DNA of 64,000 nt from Streptomyces sp. NBC_00568 (GCF_026341855.1 NZ_JAPENW010000001.1:4517001-4581000), one strand, 5' to 3'; shown: positions 26,037-35,495, numbered from the stretch's first letter. The notes: generated by a model not told the origin, from the letters alone. Numbers and translations: made by a program.

Positions 26037-28145
26037 CTACGCGTTGACCGAGTCCTCGGCCCCGCTGTCCTCCGAGTCGGAGTCCGGTCCCAGGCCCTGG
26101 TCGGACTCGTGGGCCGTCTCCTCGGCCGCCCCGCGCTGTGAGGGGATCTCCGCGGCGAGGCGGGAGTTCATGCGCACCCGGCGCTCGTCCGCCTTCGTGC
26201 ACAGGTCCGCGATCGCCGCGTCGAAGCGGGCCAGGGACGGCGGGTCCGAGGGGCCCAGCAGGTGTTCCTTGAGCTCCGCGCGGGCCGCCGTGAACGTGTC
26301 GCGCTCCGGGTGGCGGACGGCCTCCAGGAGGGCCGGGACACCGTCCGCGGCGGGCGTGAGGATCGCGCCCGCGGACACCGTGGGGAACCCGGCGCGGAAG
26401 GCCGCCTCCGGCAGACCCGAGGTGTTCGCGACCGCGTAGGGCTTCTCGCTGGACAGCCAGTCCGAGACGACCGACGAGACGTCGCTGATCAGCAGGTCGG
26501 CCCGGTTGAAGCAGGCGAAGATCGCCGGACGCGCGGCCGTGATGATCTGGTGCTCCCACTCCGGGAAGGACGCCCAGAACGCGGACTCCCATGCCGTCGT
26601 CGCCAGGGCGATCTCCGCCTCGCGGTCACCGCGCGGCGCGCCCTGCAGCAGCATCCGCTCCATCTCGTCCGCGCTGTTGCGGAAGGAGGTGGAGGTCAGC
26701 GTGTCCAGCTCGGCCGTACGGCGGGCCAGTTCGGCCGCGGCCTCCGGGCCGGGACGGGCGCCGGAACGCCGGGTGTTGGCCTCGCGGATCATCGCCATGA
26801 TGCGCTCGTTGGCCCGGCCCGCGCGCGGGTCTACGGAGCCGGTCATCGGGTGCGGCTTGTACAGCAGGCGCACACCTTCGTCGGCGAGCAGGTGGCGCAC
26901 TATGTTCTCGCCGGCCAGGACCACGGACGTGTTGCCCGGGTTGCCGTCCCAGCCCTCCCAGGTGGGGGCGTACAGGACGGTCGTGTACGTGCCCGTCGGC
27001 GGGCCGGAGAAGAGGCGTATCGGCGTCAGCTGCGGCCGGCCGACCTCGACGATGTTCTTGTCCTCGACGCCGACCTCGGCGAGCGCGTACCGCTCACGGG
27101 CGGCGGGACCGGCGACCCACACCTCGTCGTACGCCTTCGCGTACGGGTTGCAGGAGGAGAGCTTGTCGCTCTCGCCGTGGTTGATGAAGGCGTGCTTGAT
27201 CGTGGGGATGCGCAGCACCTGCGAGGTCTTCGCGGCGTTGGCCGGGTGCAGCATCATCTTCAGCGTCGAGTTCTCCAGCGAGAACATCGTGGAGACCTTC
27301 GGGAAGCAGATGATCGGGACGTCGGTCGCGTCGATCTTCTGCACCATGAAGCGCTCACGCAGCACGATCAGCGGCTTGGCGTCGATCTGCGAGAGCGTGG
27401 AGAGCCACATGTTCGCCTGGTACGCGGACGTGCTGCCGCCCGAGAAGTACATGGCCACCGTCGGCTGGTAGTCCGCCAGCCACTGGTCGACCCACTCCAT
27501 GACCTTCGCCTCGCTCTTGGCGCGCTTCTTGGGAAGCAGCCAGGTGCCGAGGTAGACGGTGCCGCCGAGGGCCAGCACGAGCGCGATGCCCTCGCCCACG
27601 GCGCCCCAGACAGCGTTCGTGGTGGCGGCGGTGACCAGCAGACCGGCCGTCGTGGGGAGGGAGAAGGCCAGCAGCCGGTGGCCCTGGCGACGGGCCAGGA
27701 TGCGCGGCGGCGCGGCGGTCAGACGCAGCGCGGACGCGTCGATGTTCCGGGTGACGATCGGCAGCGAGCGGGTGCGGCGCACCAGGACCGAGACGGCGTG
27801 GCAGGAGAAGTGCAGCGCGTAGAAGGCGCAGATCCCGACCAGCAGGGGTGCCTGCTCGTGCGTCGGGTTGATGCCGTCGATCCGCAGCAGCCCCACCAGG
27901 ACCAGCATGTCGCGCAGCAGCTGGCGGACGGTGACGTCGAAGCGCACCTTTCCGAGGACCGACACCAGACCGGGGTCGCGATACTGCAGGTACAGGTCCA
28001 GAAGGAGTCCCGCCGCGCTGGCGGCGACGAACACCTGGACGTTCGGCAGCAGCGCGGAAGCGATCTGGGCCGTGAAGAAGGCGAGCATCGCGAACAGCGC
28101 GGAGAGCTGCACGATGCGGCGGGGGGCGAGGCCTGCGGAAGGCAC
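26037..28145 (-). CDS. Membrane protein with CDP-glycerol glycerophosphotransferase domain (TagF-like)
   Basis: 702 residues from GTG 28145, which follows AGGAG at eight bases. The N-terminal 210 residues carry four or five hydrophobic segments. From about 290 the Glyphos_transf domain is visible (HAFINHGESDKLSS, VLYAPTWEGWDG, LLYKPHPMTG, ADLLISDVSSVVSDW). The tail is acidic and Ser-rich. Such enzymes polymerise glycerol-phosphate or related units in teichoic-acid-type wall polymers; Streptomyces walls contain these and polydiglycosylphosphate. A helper wall-polymer gene, the LCP protein at 36800, is nearby. Exact substrate not determinable. Confidence 0.85.
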   Translation of the reverse strand: MPSAGLAPRRIVQLSALFAMLAFFTAQIASALLPNVQVFVAASAAGLLLDLYLQYRDPGLVSVLGKVRFDVTVRQLLRDMLVLVGLLRIDGINPTHEQAPLLVGICAFYALHFSCHAVSVLVRRTRSLPIVTRNIDASALRLTAAPPRILARRQGHRLLAFSLPTTAGLLVTAATTNAVWGAVGEGIALVLALGGTVYLGTWLLPKKRAKSEAKVMEWVDQWLADYQPTVAMYFSGGSTSAYQANMWLSTLSQIDAKPLIVLRERFMVQKIDATDVPIICFPKVSTMFSLENSTLKMMLHPANAAKTSQVLRIPTIKHAFINHGESDKLSSCNPYAKAYDEVWVAGPAARERYALAEVGVEDKNIVEVGRPQLTPIRLFSGPPTGTYTTVLYAPTWEGWDGNPGNTSVVLAGENIVRHLLADEGVRLLYKPHPMTGSVDPRAGRANERIMAMIREANTRRSGARPGPEAAAELARRTAELDTLTSTSFRNSADEMERMLLQGAPRGDREAEIALATTAWESAFWASFPEWEHQIITAARPAIFACFNRADLLISDVSSVVSDWLSSEKPYAVANTSGLPEAAFRAGFPTVSAGAILTPAADGVPALLEAVRHPERDTFTAARAELKEHLLGPSDPPSLARFDAAIADLCTKADERRVRMNSRLAAEIPSQRGAAEETAHESDQGLGPDSDSEDSGAEDSVNA

Positions 28146-28483
28146 GGGCTGGGCTCCTGCGAGGGGGATGCAGCGGATGGGAAATCGGGTGCGGCCGGTT
28201 GTCACCAACGGAGGCCGAAGACTCACCGTATGACCTGAAGACCCGGCTAACAATCTTCCGTGGGGACAATCACTGCATAGCGCACATATTGCCTGCGGAC
28301 TCCGTGCGCGGGCCGTGTGCGGGCGCTCCCGGGAGTGGGCTCCGCCACACGCGAACCCCGGTCGTCGTCCTACGGGAACCGCGGTCGTACCCGGGTCGTC
28401 CGCCCGTCGAAACAGGGAGACGCCCGGCGCCCCCGCTCGCGTAGATTGCACACACCGGGCTCGTCGGAACATTGGGGAATCGC
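28146..28483. other. Divergent intergenic region before proB
   Basis: This 338-base gap separates the minus-strand glycerophosphotransferase from proB. It includes an AT-richer tract near 28240-28290, a likely place for the minus-strand promoter, and TAGATT at 28442-28447 as a possible proB -10 box. I find no gene in it. Confidence 0.4.
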
Positions 28484-29623
28484 GTGTCAGCGGCAAGGAA
28501 AGCGGAGCGAGCGGGCGTTTCCGAGGCCCACAGGATCGTCGTCAAGGTGGGCTCCTCGTCGCTCACCACCGCCTCGGGCGGCCTCGACGCGGACCGGGTC
28601 GACGCCCTCGTGGACGTCCTCGCCAAGGCCCGCAGCGGAGGCGAGAGGGAGATCGTCCTCGTCTCGTCCGGCGCCATCGCCGCCGGGCTCGCGCCGCTCG
28701 GACTGCGCCGCCGTCCCAAGGATCTCGCCCGCCAGCAGGCCGCCGCCAGTGTCGGCCAGGGCCTCCTGATGGCCCGCTACACCGCCTCCTTCGCCCGCTA
28801 CGGCATCCGCGTCGGACAAGTGCTCCTCACCTCCGACGACACCAGCCGGCGCGCTCACCACCGCAACGCCTCACGCACCCTCGACAAGCTCCTCGCGATG
28901 GGCGCCCTGCCGGTCGTCAACGAGAACGACACGGTGGCCACGGACGAGATCCGCTTCGGCGACAACGACCGTCTCGCCGCCCTCGTCGCCCATCTCGTAC
29001 GCGCCGATCTGCTGGTCCTGCTCTCCGACGTGGACGGGGTCTACGACGGCGACCCCAGCAAGCCCGGCACCTCGCGGATCGCGCAGGTGCGGGAGCCCGC
29101 GGACCTCGCCGGGATCGAGATCGGCAGCACGGGCAAGGCCGGCGTCGGCACCGGCGGCATGGTCACCAAGGTCGAGGCGGCCAGGATCGCCGCCGCGGCC
29201 GGCATCCCCGTGGTGCTGACCAGCGCGGTCCACGCCGCCGACGCCCTCGCGGCCCGGGACACGGGCACCTACTTCCACGCCACCGGCAAGCGGTCCGCCG
29301 ACCGGCTGCTGTGGCTCCAGCACGCCTCCACCCCGCAGGGCGCGCTCACGCTGGACGACGGAGCCGTGCGCGCGGTCGTCCAGCGGCGTACGTCGCTGCT
29401 GCCCGCGGGCATCGCGGCCGTCGAGGGCGAGTTCACCGCGGGCGACCCGGTCGAGCTGCGCGACAGCACGGGCCGGGCCGTCGCACGAGGACTGGTCAAC
29501 TTCGACGCCAAGGAGATCCCCCAGCTGATCGGCCGCTCCACCCGGGAGCTGGCGCGCGAACTGGGCCCCGCGTACGAGCGCGAGGTCGTGCACCGCGACG
29601 ACCTCGTCCTGCTGAACCCGTGA
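28484..29623 (+). CDS. proB: Glutamate 5-kinase
   Basis: 379 residues: an amino-acid-kinase domain (IVVKVGSSSLT, LVSSGAIAAG, NENDTVATDEIRFGDND, LLSDVDGVYDGDP) followed by a C-terminal PUA domain (about 285-375). It phosphorylates glutamate, the first step of proline synthesis, and is usually feedback-inhibited by proline. GTG 28484 has GGGGA seven bases upstream. It is followed by a 155-residue unknown gene and proA. Confidence 0.96.
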   Translation: MSAARKAERAGVSEAHRIVVKVGSSSLTTASGGLDADRVDALVDVLAKARSGGEREIVLVSSGAIAAGLAPLGLRRRPKDLARQQAAASVGQGLLMARYTASFARYGIRVGQVLLTSDDTSRRAHHRNASRTLDKLLAMGALPVVNENDTVATDEIRFGDNDRLAALVAHLVRADLLVLLSDVDGVYDGDPSKPGTSRIAQVREPADLAGIEIGSTGKAGVGTGGMVTKVEAARIAAAAGIPVVLTSAVHAADALAARDTGTYFHATGKRSADRLLWLQHASTPQGALTLDDGAVRAVVQRRTSLLPAGIAAVEGEFTAGDPVELRDSTGRAVARGLVNFDAKEIPQLIGRSTRELARELGPAYEREVVHRDDLVLLNP

Positions 29624-29892
29624 GGCTCGCGCTCCGGCGCGTTCCCCGGCCGCGTCCGTGAGACGCGCGTCCCGCTCTCCGGACGCCACGGGGACCTCAT
29701 CCGCCAGACGCCGCTTCCGGAGCCCCAGTGGCATCCCTGAAACAGCTGTCCACTACACCCGTAAACGGCCGATTCCCCCGCCCCCACCGGGGGACGTTCC
29801 GTAAAACCGCCACACGGCGGCTTCTCACCTGCTCAACTTTGTGGCAGGGAGAGTCCGGGATCCGGTACGACCATTGGGTAAAGGAGGCCGTC

Positions 29893-30360
29893 GTGAGACG
29901 AGTGCGCCCTGGGGCGGCGGCGTCCCGCGGTGGTCCCGCCTCCCGTGCGCCGGGCGAGGAACGGGCCCTGACAAGTGTCGCGGCCGGCGACACCTACGAG
30001 GGCGAGCGGCCGGCCGACCAGCCCCGGCTGTGGCACGTCACGCTCAGCGTGTCGGGCGGCGAGGCCCCGCTGACCGAGGTCAGGCGCGCTCTCGAGCAGC
30101 TCGCCCACGACCACCCCTTCCTGCTGACCAGCCGGTACGCCAACGACCACGCGGAGATCCGCTACTGGGAAGAGGCCCGCGACCTGCACGACGCGGCGGC
30201 CGTCGCGCTGCGCCTGTGGGGCGAGCACCGTCAGACCGCCAAACTCCCGCCCTGGGAGATCGTCGGCCTGGAGGTCATCGACCGCGAGACGTACCACCAG
30301 CGGATCGCGGAAGGGTACGGACCGCTGCCCGCGACCCCTGTGGGAGTTCACCCGTTTTGA
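29893..30360 (+). CDS. Conserved hypothetical protein between proB and proA
   Basis: 155 residues from GTG 29893, which has an excellent AAAGGAGG seven bases upstream. After a short basic/Ala-rich start, residues 45-150 form a compact alpha/beta protein (LWHVTLSVSGGEAPLTEVRRALEQLAHDHPFLLTSRYANDH, then AEIRYWEEARDLHDAAAVALRLW). The pattern suggests a small ACT- or ferredoxin-like fold, but I do not recognise a family with certainty. In Streptomyces this position is commonly occupied by a homologous hypothetical gene. A role in proline synthesis is suggested only by position. A weak hairpin (29804-29824) precedes it. Confidence 0.75.
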   Translation: MRRVRPGAAASRGGPASRAPGEERALTSVAAGDTYEGERPADQPRLWHVTLSVSGGEAPLTEVRRALEQLAHDHPFLLTSRYANDHAEIRYWEEARDLHDAAAVALRLWGEHRQTAKLPPWEIVGLEVIDRETYHQRIAEGYGPLPATPVGVHPF

Positions 30361-30409
30361 GCCCGTCTCGTCGTATGGGACAACCGCCGGACCGGCCCGC
30401 CGGGCGCAC

Positions 30410-30421
30410 TACCCTTCCCTC
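30410..30421 (+). promoter_or_regulatory. -10 box giving a leaderless proA mRNA
   Basis: TACCCT (30410-30415) stands exactly six bases before the proA ATG and no ribosome-binding site exists, so transcription should begin at or next to the A of ATG. No clear -35 box is seen. Confidence 0.55.
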
Positions 30422-31708
30422 ATGACCACGCTCTCGCCGTACGACTCCATGTCCCCGGTCGCCCAGGCCGCCTATCGCGCGAAGTCCGCCGCCGCCGACC
30501 TGGCACCCCTGCCGCGTGCCGAGAAGGACGACGCGCTGCTCGCGATCGCGGACGCGCTGGAAGTCCGTACGAGCGAGATCGTCGCCGCCAACGCCAAGGA
30601 CATCGCGAAGGCCCGCGAGGCCGGGACCAGCGAGACCGTCATCGACCGGCTCACGCTCACCCCCGAGCGCGTGCGCGCGATCGCCTCCGACGTCCGTGAC
30701 GTGGTGGCGCTGCCCGACCCGGTCGGCGAGGTCGTCCGCGGCTCGACCCTCCCGAACGGCATCGACCTGCGCCAGGTCCGCGTCCCGCTCGGCGTCGTCG
30801 GCATCATCTACGAGGCCCGCCCGAACGTGACCGTCGACGCGGCCGCCCTGTGCCTGAAGTCCGGCAACGCGGTCCTGCTGCGCGGCTCGTCCTCCGCCTA
30901 CGAGTCGAACACGGCCCTCGTGCGGGTCCTGCGCGACGCCGTGGGCGGGGCCGGACTGCCCGCCGACGCCATCCAGCTCGTGCCCGGCGAGGGCCGGGAG
31001 TCGGTCCGCGAGCTGATGCGCGCCCGCGGCCTGGTCGACGTCCTCATCCCGCGCGGCGGCGCGTCCCTGATCCGCACGGTCGTCCAGGAGTCCACCGTCC
31101 CGGTCATCGAGACCGGCACCGGCAACTGTCATGTGTACGTGGACGCGAACGCCGACCTCGACATGGCGATCGACATCCTGATCAACTCCAAGGCCCAGCG
31201 GCCCAGCGTCTGCAACTCCGCCGAGACCCTCCTGGTCCACCAGGACATCGCCGCCGACTTCCTGCCGCGCGCGCTGGACGCCCTCGCGGACGCCGGGGTC
31301 ACCGTGCACGCCGACGAGCGCGTCCTCGCGTACGCCAAGGACTCCAAGGCCACCGTCGTGGAGGCCACGGCGGAGGACTGGGACACGGAGTACCTGTCCT
31401 ACGACATCGCCGCGGCCGTCGTGGACTCCCTCGACCGGGCCGTGACGCACATCCGGCTGTGGAGCTCCGGCCACACCGAGGCCATCGTGACCACCTCGCA
31501 GCAGGCCGCCCGCCGCTTCACCCAGCTGGTCGACTCCACGACGGTCGCCGTGAACGCCTCGACCCGCTTCACCGACGGCGGTCAGTTCGGCTTCGGCGCC
31601 GAGATCGGCATCTCCACCCAGAAGCTGCACGCCCGGGGCCCGATGGGGCTGCCGGAGCTGACGAGCACGAAGTACATCGTCACGGGCGACGGCCACATCC
31701 GGCGCTGA
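30422..31708 (+). CDS. proA: Gamma-glutamyl phosphate reductase
   Basis: 428 residues, usual length. GVVGIIYEARPNVTVDAAALCLKSGNA, the catalytic-cysteine region RPSVCNSAETLL and the C-terminal RFTDGGQFGFGAEIGISTQKLHARGPMGL are diagnostic of this aldehyde-dehydrogenase-fold enzyme. It reduces gamma-glutamyl phosphate to glutamate semialdehyde with NADPH, the second step of proline synthesis. It appears leaderless, in contrast to proB. Confidence 0.97.
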   Translation: MTTLSPYDSMSPVAQAAYRAKSAAADLAPLPRAEKDDALLAIADALEVRTSEIVAANAKDIAKAREAGTSETVIDRLTLTPERVRAIASDVRDVVALPDPVGEVVRGSTLPNGIDLRQVRVPLGVVGIIYEARPNVTVDAAALCLKSGNAVLLRGSSSAYESNTALVRVLRDAVGGAGLPADAIQLVPGEGRESVRELMRARGLVDVLIPRGGASLIRTVVQESTVPVIETGTGNCHVYVDANADLDMAIDILINSKAQRPSVCNSAETLLVHQDIAADFLPRALDALADAGVTVHADERVLAYAKDSKATVVEATAEDWDTEYLSYDIAAAVVDSLDRAVTHIRLWSSGHTEAIVTTSQQAARRFTQLVDSTTVAVNASTRFTDGGQFGFGAEIGISTQKLHARGPMGLPELTSTKYIVTGDGHIRR

Positions 31709-31739
31709 GACACCGGCAGGGGCCAGGGGTACGCCCGCC

Positions 31740-31767
31740 GGGCTGCGGGCTGCGGGCTGCGGGCTGC
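31740..31767. repeat. Heptamer tandem repeat (GGGCTGC)4
   Basis: Four exact GGGCTGC copies lie 31 bases after proA. They open a 535-base gene-free gap (31709-32243) in which I see no other gene. Confidence 0.75.
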
Positions 31768-32015
31768 GGGGTGACGGGCCGCTGGGCGGGTGCGGCGGCC
31801 TCGTACGCGCGGAGCCGCGCGTAGGGCGAGCCGTGGCTCCACGGCGGCCGACGCGCCTCCGAAAGGCCGGAGACGGGCCTGTGGGGCCGTACGGGCGCCC
31901 TTGAGCCGTGCGCGGAGGGCGTTCGGCGGATGTTCCAGGGCCCCGCCGAGCCGGACGAGCGGCCCGCGGGGCTCGCGTGGGCGAAAGAGCAGCTTCGCGG
32001 AAGGGGTCGCTTTTC

Positions 32016-32069
32016 GCCGGATGCCGGATGCCGGATGCCGGATGCCGGACTTCGGACGCCGGACGCCGG
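32016..32069. repeat. Heptamer tandem repeat (GCCGGAT)4 plus decayed copies
   Basis: Four exact GCCGGAT units (32016-32043) are followed by GCCGGA-C, TTCGGA-C and two GCCGGAC-like copies. It is the second seven-base repeat in the same gene-free gap. Confidence 0.75.
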
Positions 32070-32231
32070 TCGCGCGGCGGGCGTACGAAGGGCGTGCGCG
32101 GGGCGCGCGGGTGACATCGTGCCGGGCGCCGGGGCGTGCGGCGGGCGCTTCACGGCCCGCGATCCGCGCGAGGCGCGTCTCGTCAGGTGGATGAATTTCC
32201 ATACCGTCTGCCCAAATTGACCCCCCAGGTC

Positions 32232-32243
32232 TACTCTGGATCC
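32232..32243 (+). promoter_or_regulatory. -10 box for leaderless transcript of the 32244 gene
   Basis: TACTCT (32232-32237) lies six bases before GTG 32244, with no ribosome site in between. The same hexamer and spacing precede the paralogous gene at 32983. Confidence 0.5.
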
Positions 32244-32858
32244 GTGCCGGAGGACGTGGGGGGCACGCCGTTCCCTGACGGCTGGGAGCCCGACGACGAC
32301 CGCGACCGCGGGGGTGCGGACGAAGAGTTCGCCTCCGTGGTCTTCGACGAGGACTTCGTACGGGCGGCGGTGATTCACGAACCGACCGCTGTGGAGCGAC
32401 TGCTCGCCGCGGCCCAGGCTCGCGCGGATGCCTCCGAGGCCGAGGCGCGCCGGGCACGCACCCGCGGCGCCCGTAGTGACGACGAGCGCTACGAGGACGG
32501 CTTCGGCCCCGACGACCACGGCGATTTCGACCACGACCCCGACCTGGACGATCCGGACGACACCGAGGTCCTGGAGGGTCGCTACGGCGTACCGGGAATG
32601 TACGGCCGGCCCTACGGCAAGCAGACCCGCTGGCACCGCCCCGTCGCCTGGATCCTCGCCCTCGTCATGGGCGTCGGCATGGTCGCCCTCGCCTTCACGG
32701 CGGTCTACCGGGGCGCGTCCTCGGGCAGTCAGGAGCAGGTCCCCTCGCCCGCCTCCTCCGGCCTCGAACAGGGCCAGGAGAAGGTCACCGGCACCGGACC
32801 CTCGGCCTCGGCCGACTACTCCCAGCCGGCCGTGTCGGCGGTGCCGCGAACGCCCTGA
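32244..32858 (+). CDS. Single-pass membrane protein with acidic cytoplasmic N-terminus (paralogue 1)
   Basis: 204 residues from GTG 32244, apparently leaderless. The N-terminal 130 residues are strongly acidic, with Asp/Glu runs, and contain EEFASVVFDEDFVRAAVIHE followed by AVERL. One TM helix lies at about 139-160 (WILALVMGVGMVALAFTAVY), then a short Ser/Pro/Gln tail outside. The next gene shares the same N-terminal motif. By position it matches a conserved Streptomyces membrane gene between proA and nadD; I recall homologues being linked to the spore-wall machinery but could not check this. No enzymatic motif. Confidence 0.75.
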   Translation: MPEDVGGTPFPDGWEPDDDRDRGGADEEFASVVFDEDFVRAAVIHEPTAVERLLAAAQARADASEAEARRARTRGARSDDERYEDGFGPDDHGDFDHDPDLDDPDDTEVLEGRYGVPGMYGRPYGKQTRWHRPVAWILALVMGVGMVALAFTAVYRGASSGSQEQVPSPASSGLEQGQEKVTGTGPSASADYSQPAVSAVPRTP

Positions 32859-32948
32859 GGCCGGTCCGCCCGTCGAGGCGCGGACGATCCCTCGAACAGC
32901 GTGACCGTCCTGGTGAGAACCTGTCAGAACTTGTCGCGTACCACAGCG

Positions 32949-32982
32949 TTTACCGGAGCTCCCGGCGACCTACTCTGAATGT
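32949..32982 (+). promoter_or_regulatory. Promoter of the 32983 gene, leaderless
   Basis: TTTACC (32949-32954), a 16-base spacer and TACTCT (32971-32976) end six bases before ATG 32983. Confidence 0.55.
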
Positions 32983-34050
32983 ATGGGCGGGCCTGGAGAC
33001 CCACCTGAGGGGACACCCGAGGGCGCTCCCACTGGTGGAGAGGACGAGTACCGATCCGTCGTCTTCGACGAGTCGTTCGTCCGTGCTGCCCGCCTCCAGG
33101 AGTTCTCCGCCCAGGAACGCATGGCCGACCACAGCCCGGCCGTACGCCGCCGACCGCCCCTCCAGCGCGGGCTGTCCCGGCAGGCGCTGATCCTCGTCCT
33201 GCTGATCGCCATCGCCTTCGGTACCGCGATCTACATGGGCGTACGCCACCCGTACCAGACCCCCGCCACCCAGCCGGCCGAACCGCTGCGGATGACGGTG
33301 ATCCCCCTCGCCCCGCAGACCGCGGTGCCCGGCGCCACGAGCACCGCGGAGCTGTACGCCGACAGCCCGGCCGCCCAGTTCCGCATAGGTGCCGACGGTG
33401 TCACGATGCCCGCCTCCCGGCGTACCGCGCACTTCTCCGACAGCCAGGTCGTGACCGCTCTGACCACCGCCAAGGACTACCTCGTCGAGTCGTCCCTCGA
33501 CCCGAGCGTCCTGACCGGAGGCGCCACCCGGCCCGTACGGGTCCTGCTCGACCCGCAGCAACTCGACCAGTTCGACCAGAGCTTCGAGCACCCCATCGCC
33601 GACGGACGGCACGCGCCGACCGGCTGGCTGGTCCGCTTCGACGCGACCCGGGCGCAGCTCGCCGACAAGAAGATCCGGGTGCAGGGCACCCTCCAGGCCG
33701 CCGAGTTCGACGCGAACACCCTGGAGGTCGTCGCCGACCACACCTTCGTCTACGCGCTGAAGCCGGCCGGCGCGAACGCCGAGGCCAAGGCGTCACTGTT
33801 CACGGTCCGGCGCGAGCTGCACTTCCGCTTCGACCGTGACGACCTGCGCATGCACCAGGCGGAGCTGGCGGTGTCCTACGTCCAGGCCGGCCCGCTCGCC
33901 TGCTCCGAGGACACGGTGAGCCGGTTCCGGCCGCTGCTCGCGGGCCAGACGGCCAAGGCGGGCGGCCCGGCCGGCACCGACCCGTACGCCACCGGCAGCG
34001 CGACGGCCCTGTGCGGTTCGCTGGCCAAGAGCGCGCAGCCGAAGGTGTAG
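32983..34050 (+). CDS. Membrane-anchored extracytoplasmic protein (paralogue 2)
   Basis: 355 residues. An N-terminal segment contains DEYRSVVFDESFVRAARLQE then AQERM, matching the motif in the upstream gene. One TM helix (about 69-88, ALILVLLIAIAFGTAIYMGV) is followed by a roughly 265-residue outside domain of alternating strands and helices. That domain has one Cys pair near the end (LACSED and TALCGS), a likely disulphide. No known enzyme motif. It is adjacent to other envelope genes (M48 protease, LCP protein), so a wall-assembly role is plausible, but this rests on context. Confidence 0.75.
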   Translation: MGGPGDPPEGTPEGAPTGGEDEYRSVVFDESFVRAARLQEFSAQERMADHSPAVRRRPPLQRGLSRQALILVLLIAIAFGTAIYMGVRHPYQTPATQPAEPLRMTVIPLAPQTAVPGATSTAELYADSPAAQFRIGADGVTMPASRRTAHFSDSQVVTALTTAKDYLVESSLDPSVLTGGATRPVRVLLDPQQLDQFDQSFEHPIADGRHAPTGWLVRFDATRAQLADKKIRVQGTLQAAEFDANTLEVVADHTFVYALKPAGANAEAKASLFTVRRELHFRFDRDDLRMHQAELAVSYVQAGPLACSEDTVSRFRPLLAGQTAKAGGPAGTDPYATGSATALCGSLAKSAQPKV

Positions 34051-34111
34051 CCGGACTGCCTTGGTGCCGGGCGGCGCCGCGAGGTCAGGGCGGCGGCACC
34101 CGGCGGGGTGA

Positions 34112-35233
34112 TCAGGCGCGGCCGTCGGTGTCCTCGTCGTCGGAACCACCCTCACGCGGTGCCTCCTCGGCACCCGCGTCCTTGGGCGCGCCGGTCCCGA
34201 AGCCCCCGAAGCCGCGCCGTACCCGGCCCCCGAGGTCGCCCGCACCGCCCGCGATGTCGCTGACCAGCTTCATCAGCGGGTCCTTGGAGCTCTTCACGTC
34301 GCTGGCGTAGCTGGCCGCCGACTGCCGGAAGGAGTCCGACACCGAGGTGTCCTTGTCCGCGTCGCGCCGCGGGTAGTGGCCGTCCATGATCCGCTGGTAG
34401 TCGCGCGACTCCGACCACTTCTTCAGCTCGGCCGCACGGACCGCGGTGAAGGGGTGCGTGCGCGGCAGCACGTTGAGGATCTTGAGCACGGAGTCCCGCA
34501 GGTCGCCCGCCGACTCGTACTCCTCGGCCTGCGCGAGGAACGCGTCCACGTTCATCTCGTGCAGATGGTTGCCGCCCGCGATCTTCATCAGGCCGCGCAT
34601 CGAGGCCCGCAGGTCCTGGCCGACCAGGAGCCCGGCGCGGTCCGCGGACAGTTCCGACTTGCGGAACCACTCGCGCAGCGCGGTCACGATCGCCATGATC
34701 GCGAGGTTCCCCAGCGGGATCCAGGCGACCCGGACCGCGAGGCTGGTCAGGAACAGCAGGATCGTGCGGTAGACGGCGTGACCGGACAGCGCGTGGCCGA
34801 CCTCGTGGCCGATGACCGCCCGCATCTCCTCCTCGTCCAGCAGCTCGACGAGCCCGGTCGTCACCACGATGATCGGATCGTCCAGACCGATGCACATCGC
34901 GTTCGGCTGCGGGTCCTGGTTCACGTACATCGGCGGGACCTTCTCCAGGTCCAGGATGTAACAGGCGTCCCGCAGCATGTCGTTGAGGTGCGCGAACTGG
35001 GCGTCCGAGACGCGCACCGAGTCGGACAGGAAGAGCAGCCGCAGGCTGCGCTCGGGCAGCAGGCCGCTCAGCGCCTTGAAGACCGTGTCGAAGCCGCTGA
35101 GCTTGCGCAGGGCCACCAGGGCCGAGCGGTCCGCCGGGTGTTCGTAGGCCCGCGAGGAGATCCCCTCGAAGCGCCTGCGCTGCCTGCTCGGCACCTTCTC
35201 GTGCCCGTTCTGCTCGTGGCCGTCGTCGGACAT
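34112..35233 (-). CDS. M48 family membrane-associated zinc metallopeptidase
   Basis: 373 residues. The zinc site HEVGH is at 143-147, with the third ligand region SELSADRAG further on, as in M48/HtpX-like peptidases. A hydrophobic segment follows (about 154-188). The C-terminus is a Gly/Asp-rich tail. M48 enzymes degrade misfolded or abnormal membrane proteins. ATG 35233 was preferred over 35245 because GGGGGA stands just before it. It diverges from the small membrane gene at 35337. Confidence 0.88.
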   Translation of the reverse strand: MSDDGHEQNGHEKVPSRQRRRFEGISSRAYEHPADRSALVALRKLSGFDTVFKALSGLLPERSLRLLFLSDSVRVSDAQFAHLNDMLRDACYILDLEKVPPMYVNQDPQPNAMCIGLDDPIIVVTTGLVELLDEEEMRAVIGHEVGHALSGHAVYRTILLFLTSLAVRVAWIPLGNLAIMAIVTALREWFRKSELSADRAGLLVGQDLRASMRGLMKIAGGNHLHEMNVDAFLAQAEEYESAGDLRDSVLKILNVLPRTHPFTAVRAAELKKWSESRDYQRIMDGHYPRRDADKDTSVSDSFRQSAASYASDVKSSKDPLMKLVSDIAGGAGDLGGRVRRGFGGFGTGAPKDAGAEEAPREGGSDDEDTDGRA

Positions 35234-35336
35234 GTGTTCCCCCATGTGCGTCTGTGTGCCCTATGTGCCCCCAAGGCAGGGCCCAGCCTAGGCGGAGATA
35301 CCGTTGACGGGCAGTACAGAGAAGGAGTCGTACGCC

Positions 35337-35495
35337 ATGGAGCACATCCCCGCAGCCGCCTGGCTCACGGAGGCCGCGAACGCGGCGGACAAGCAGGGCC
35401 CGGGCAATCTGCTCCGGGTCGTCCTGATTGTCATGATCATCGGCGGGGTCCTGGGCGCCTGGTTCCTGCTGCGCGGCTACAAGCGCGACAACTGA
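35337..35495 (+). CDS. 52-residue single-TM protein
   Basis: A very small protein: Ala-rich N-terminus (AAAWLTEAANAADKQG), one TM helix at about 27-45 (VVLIVMIIGGVLGAWFLL), and the basic end RGYKRDN. ATG 35337 follows GAAGGAG at nine bases, so translation is well supported. The next gene, 35821, has the same layout and size. Function unknown. From 35496 to 35820 I see no gene; this gap holds GAGGAC-like short repeats and the element at 35762. Confidence 0.75.
   Translation: MEHIPAAAWLTEAANAADKQGPGNLLRVVLIVMIIGGVLGAWFLLRGYKRDN

Noticed and set aside
31740..32243. A gene in the proA-32244 gap
   Set aside because: Open frames on both strands are Pro/Arg/Ala low complexity created by heptamer repeats; no ribosome site or family match.
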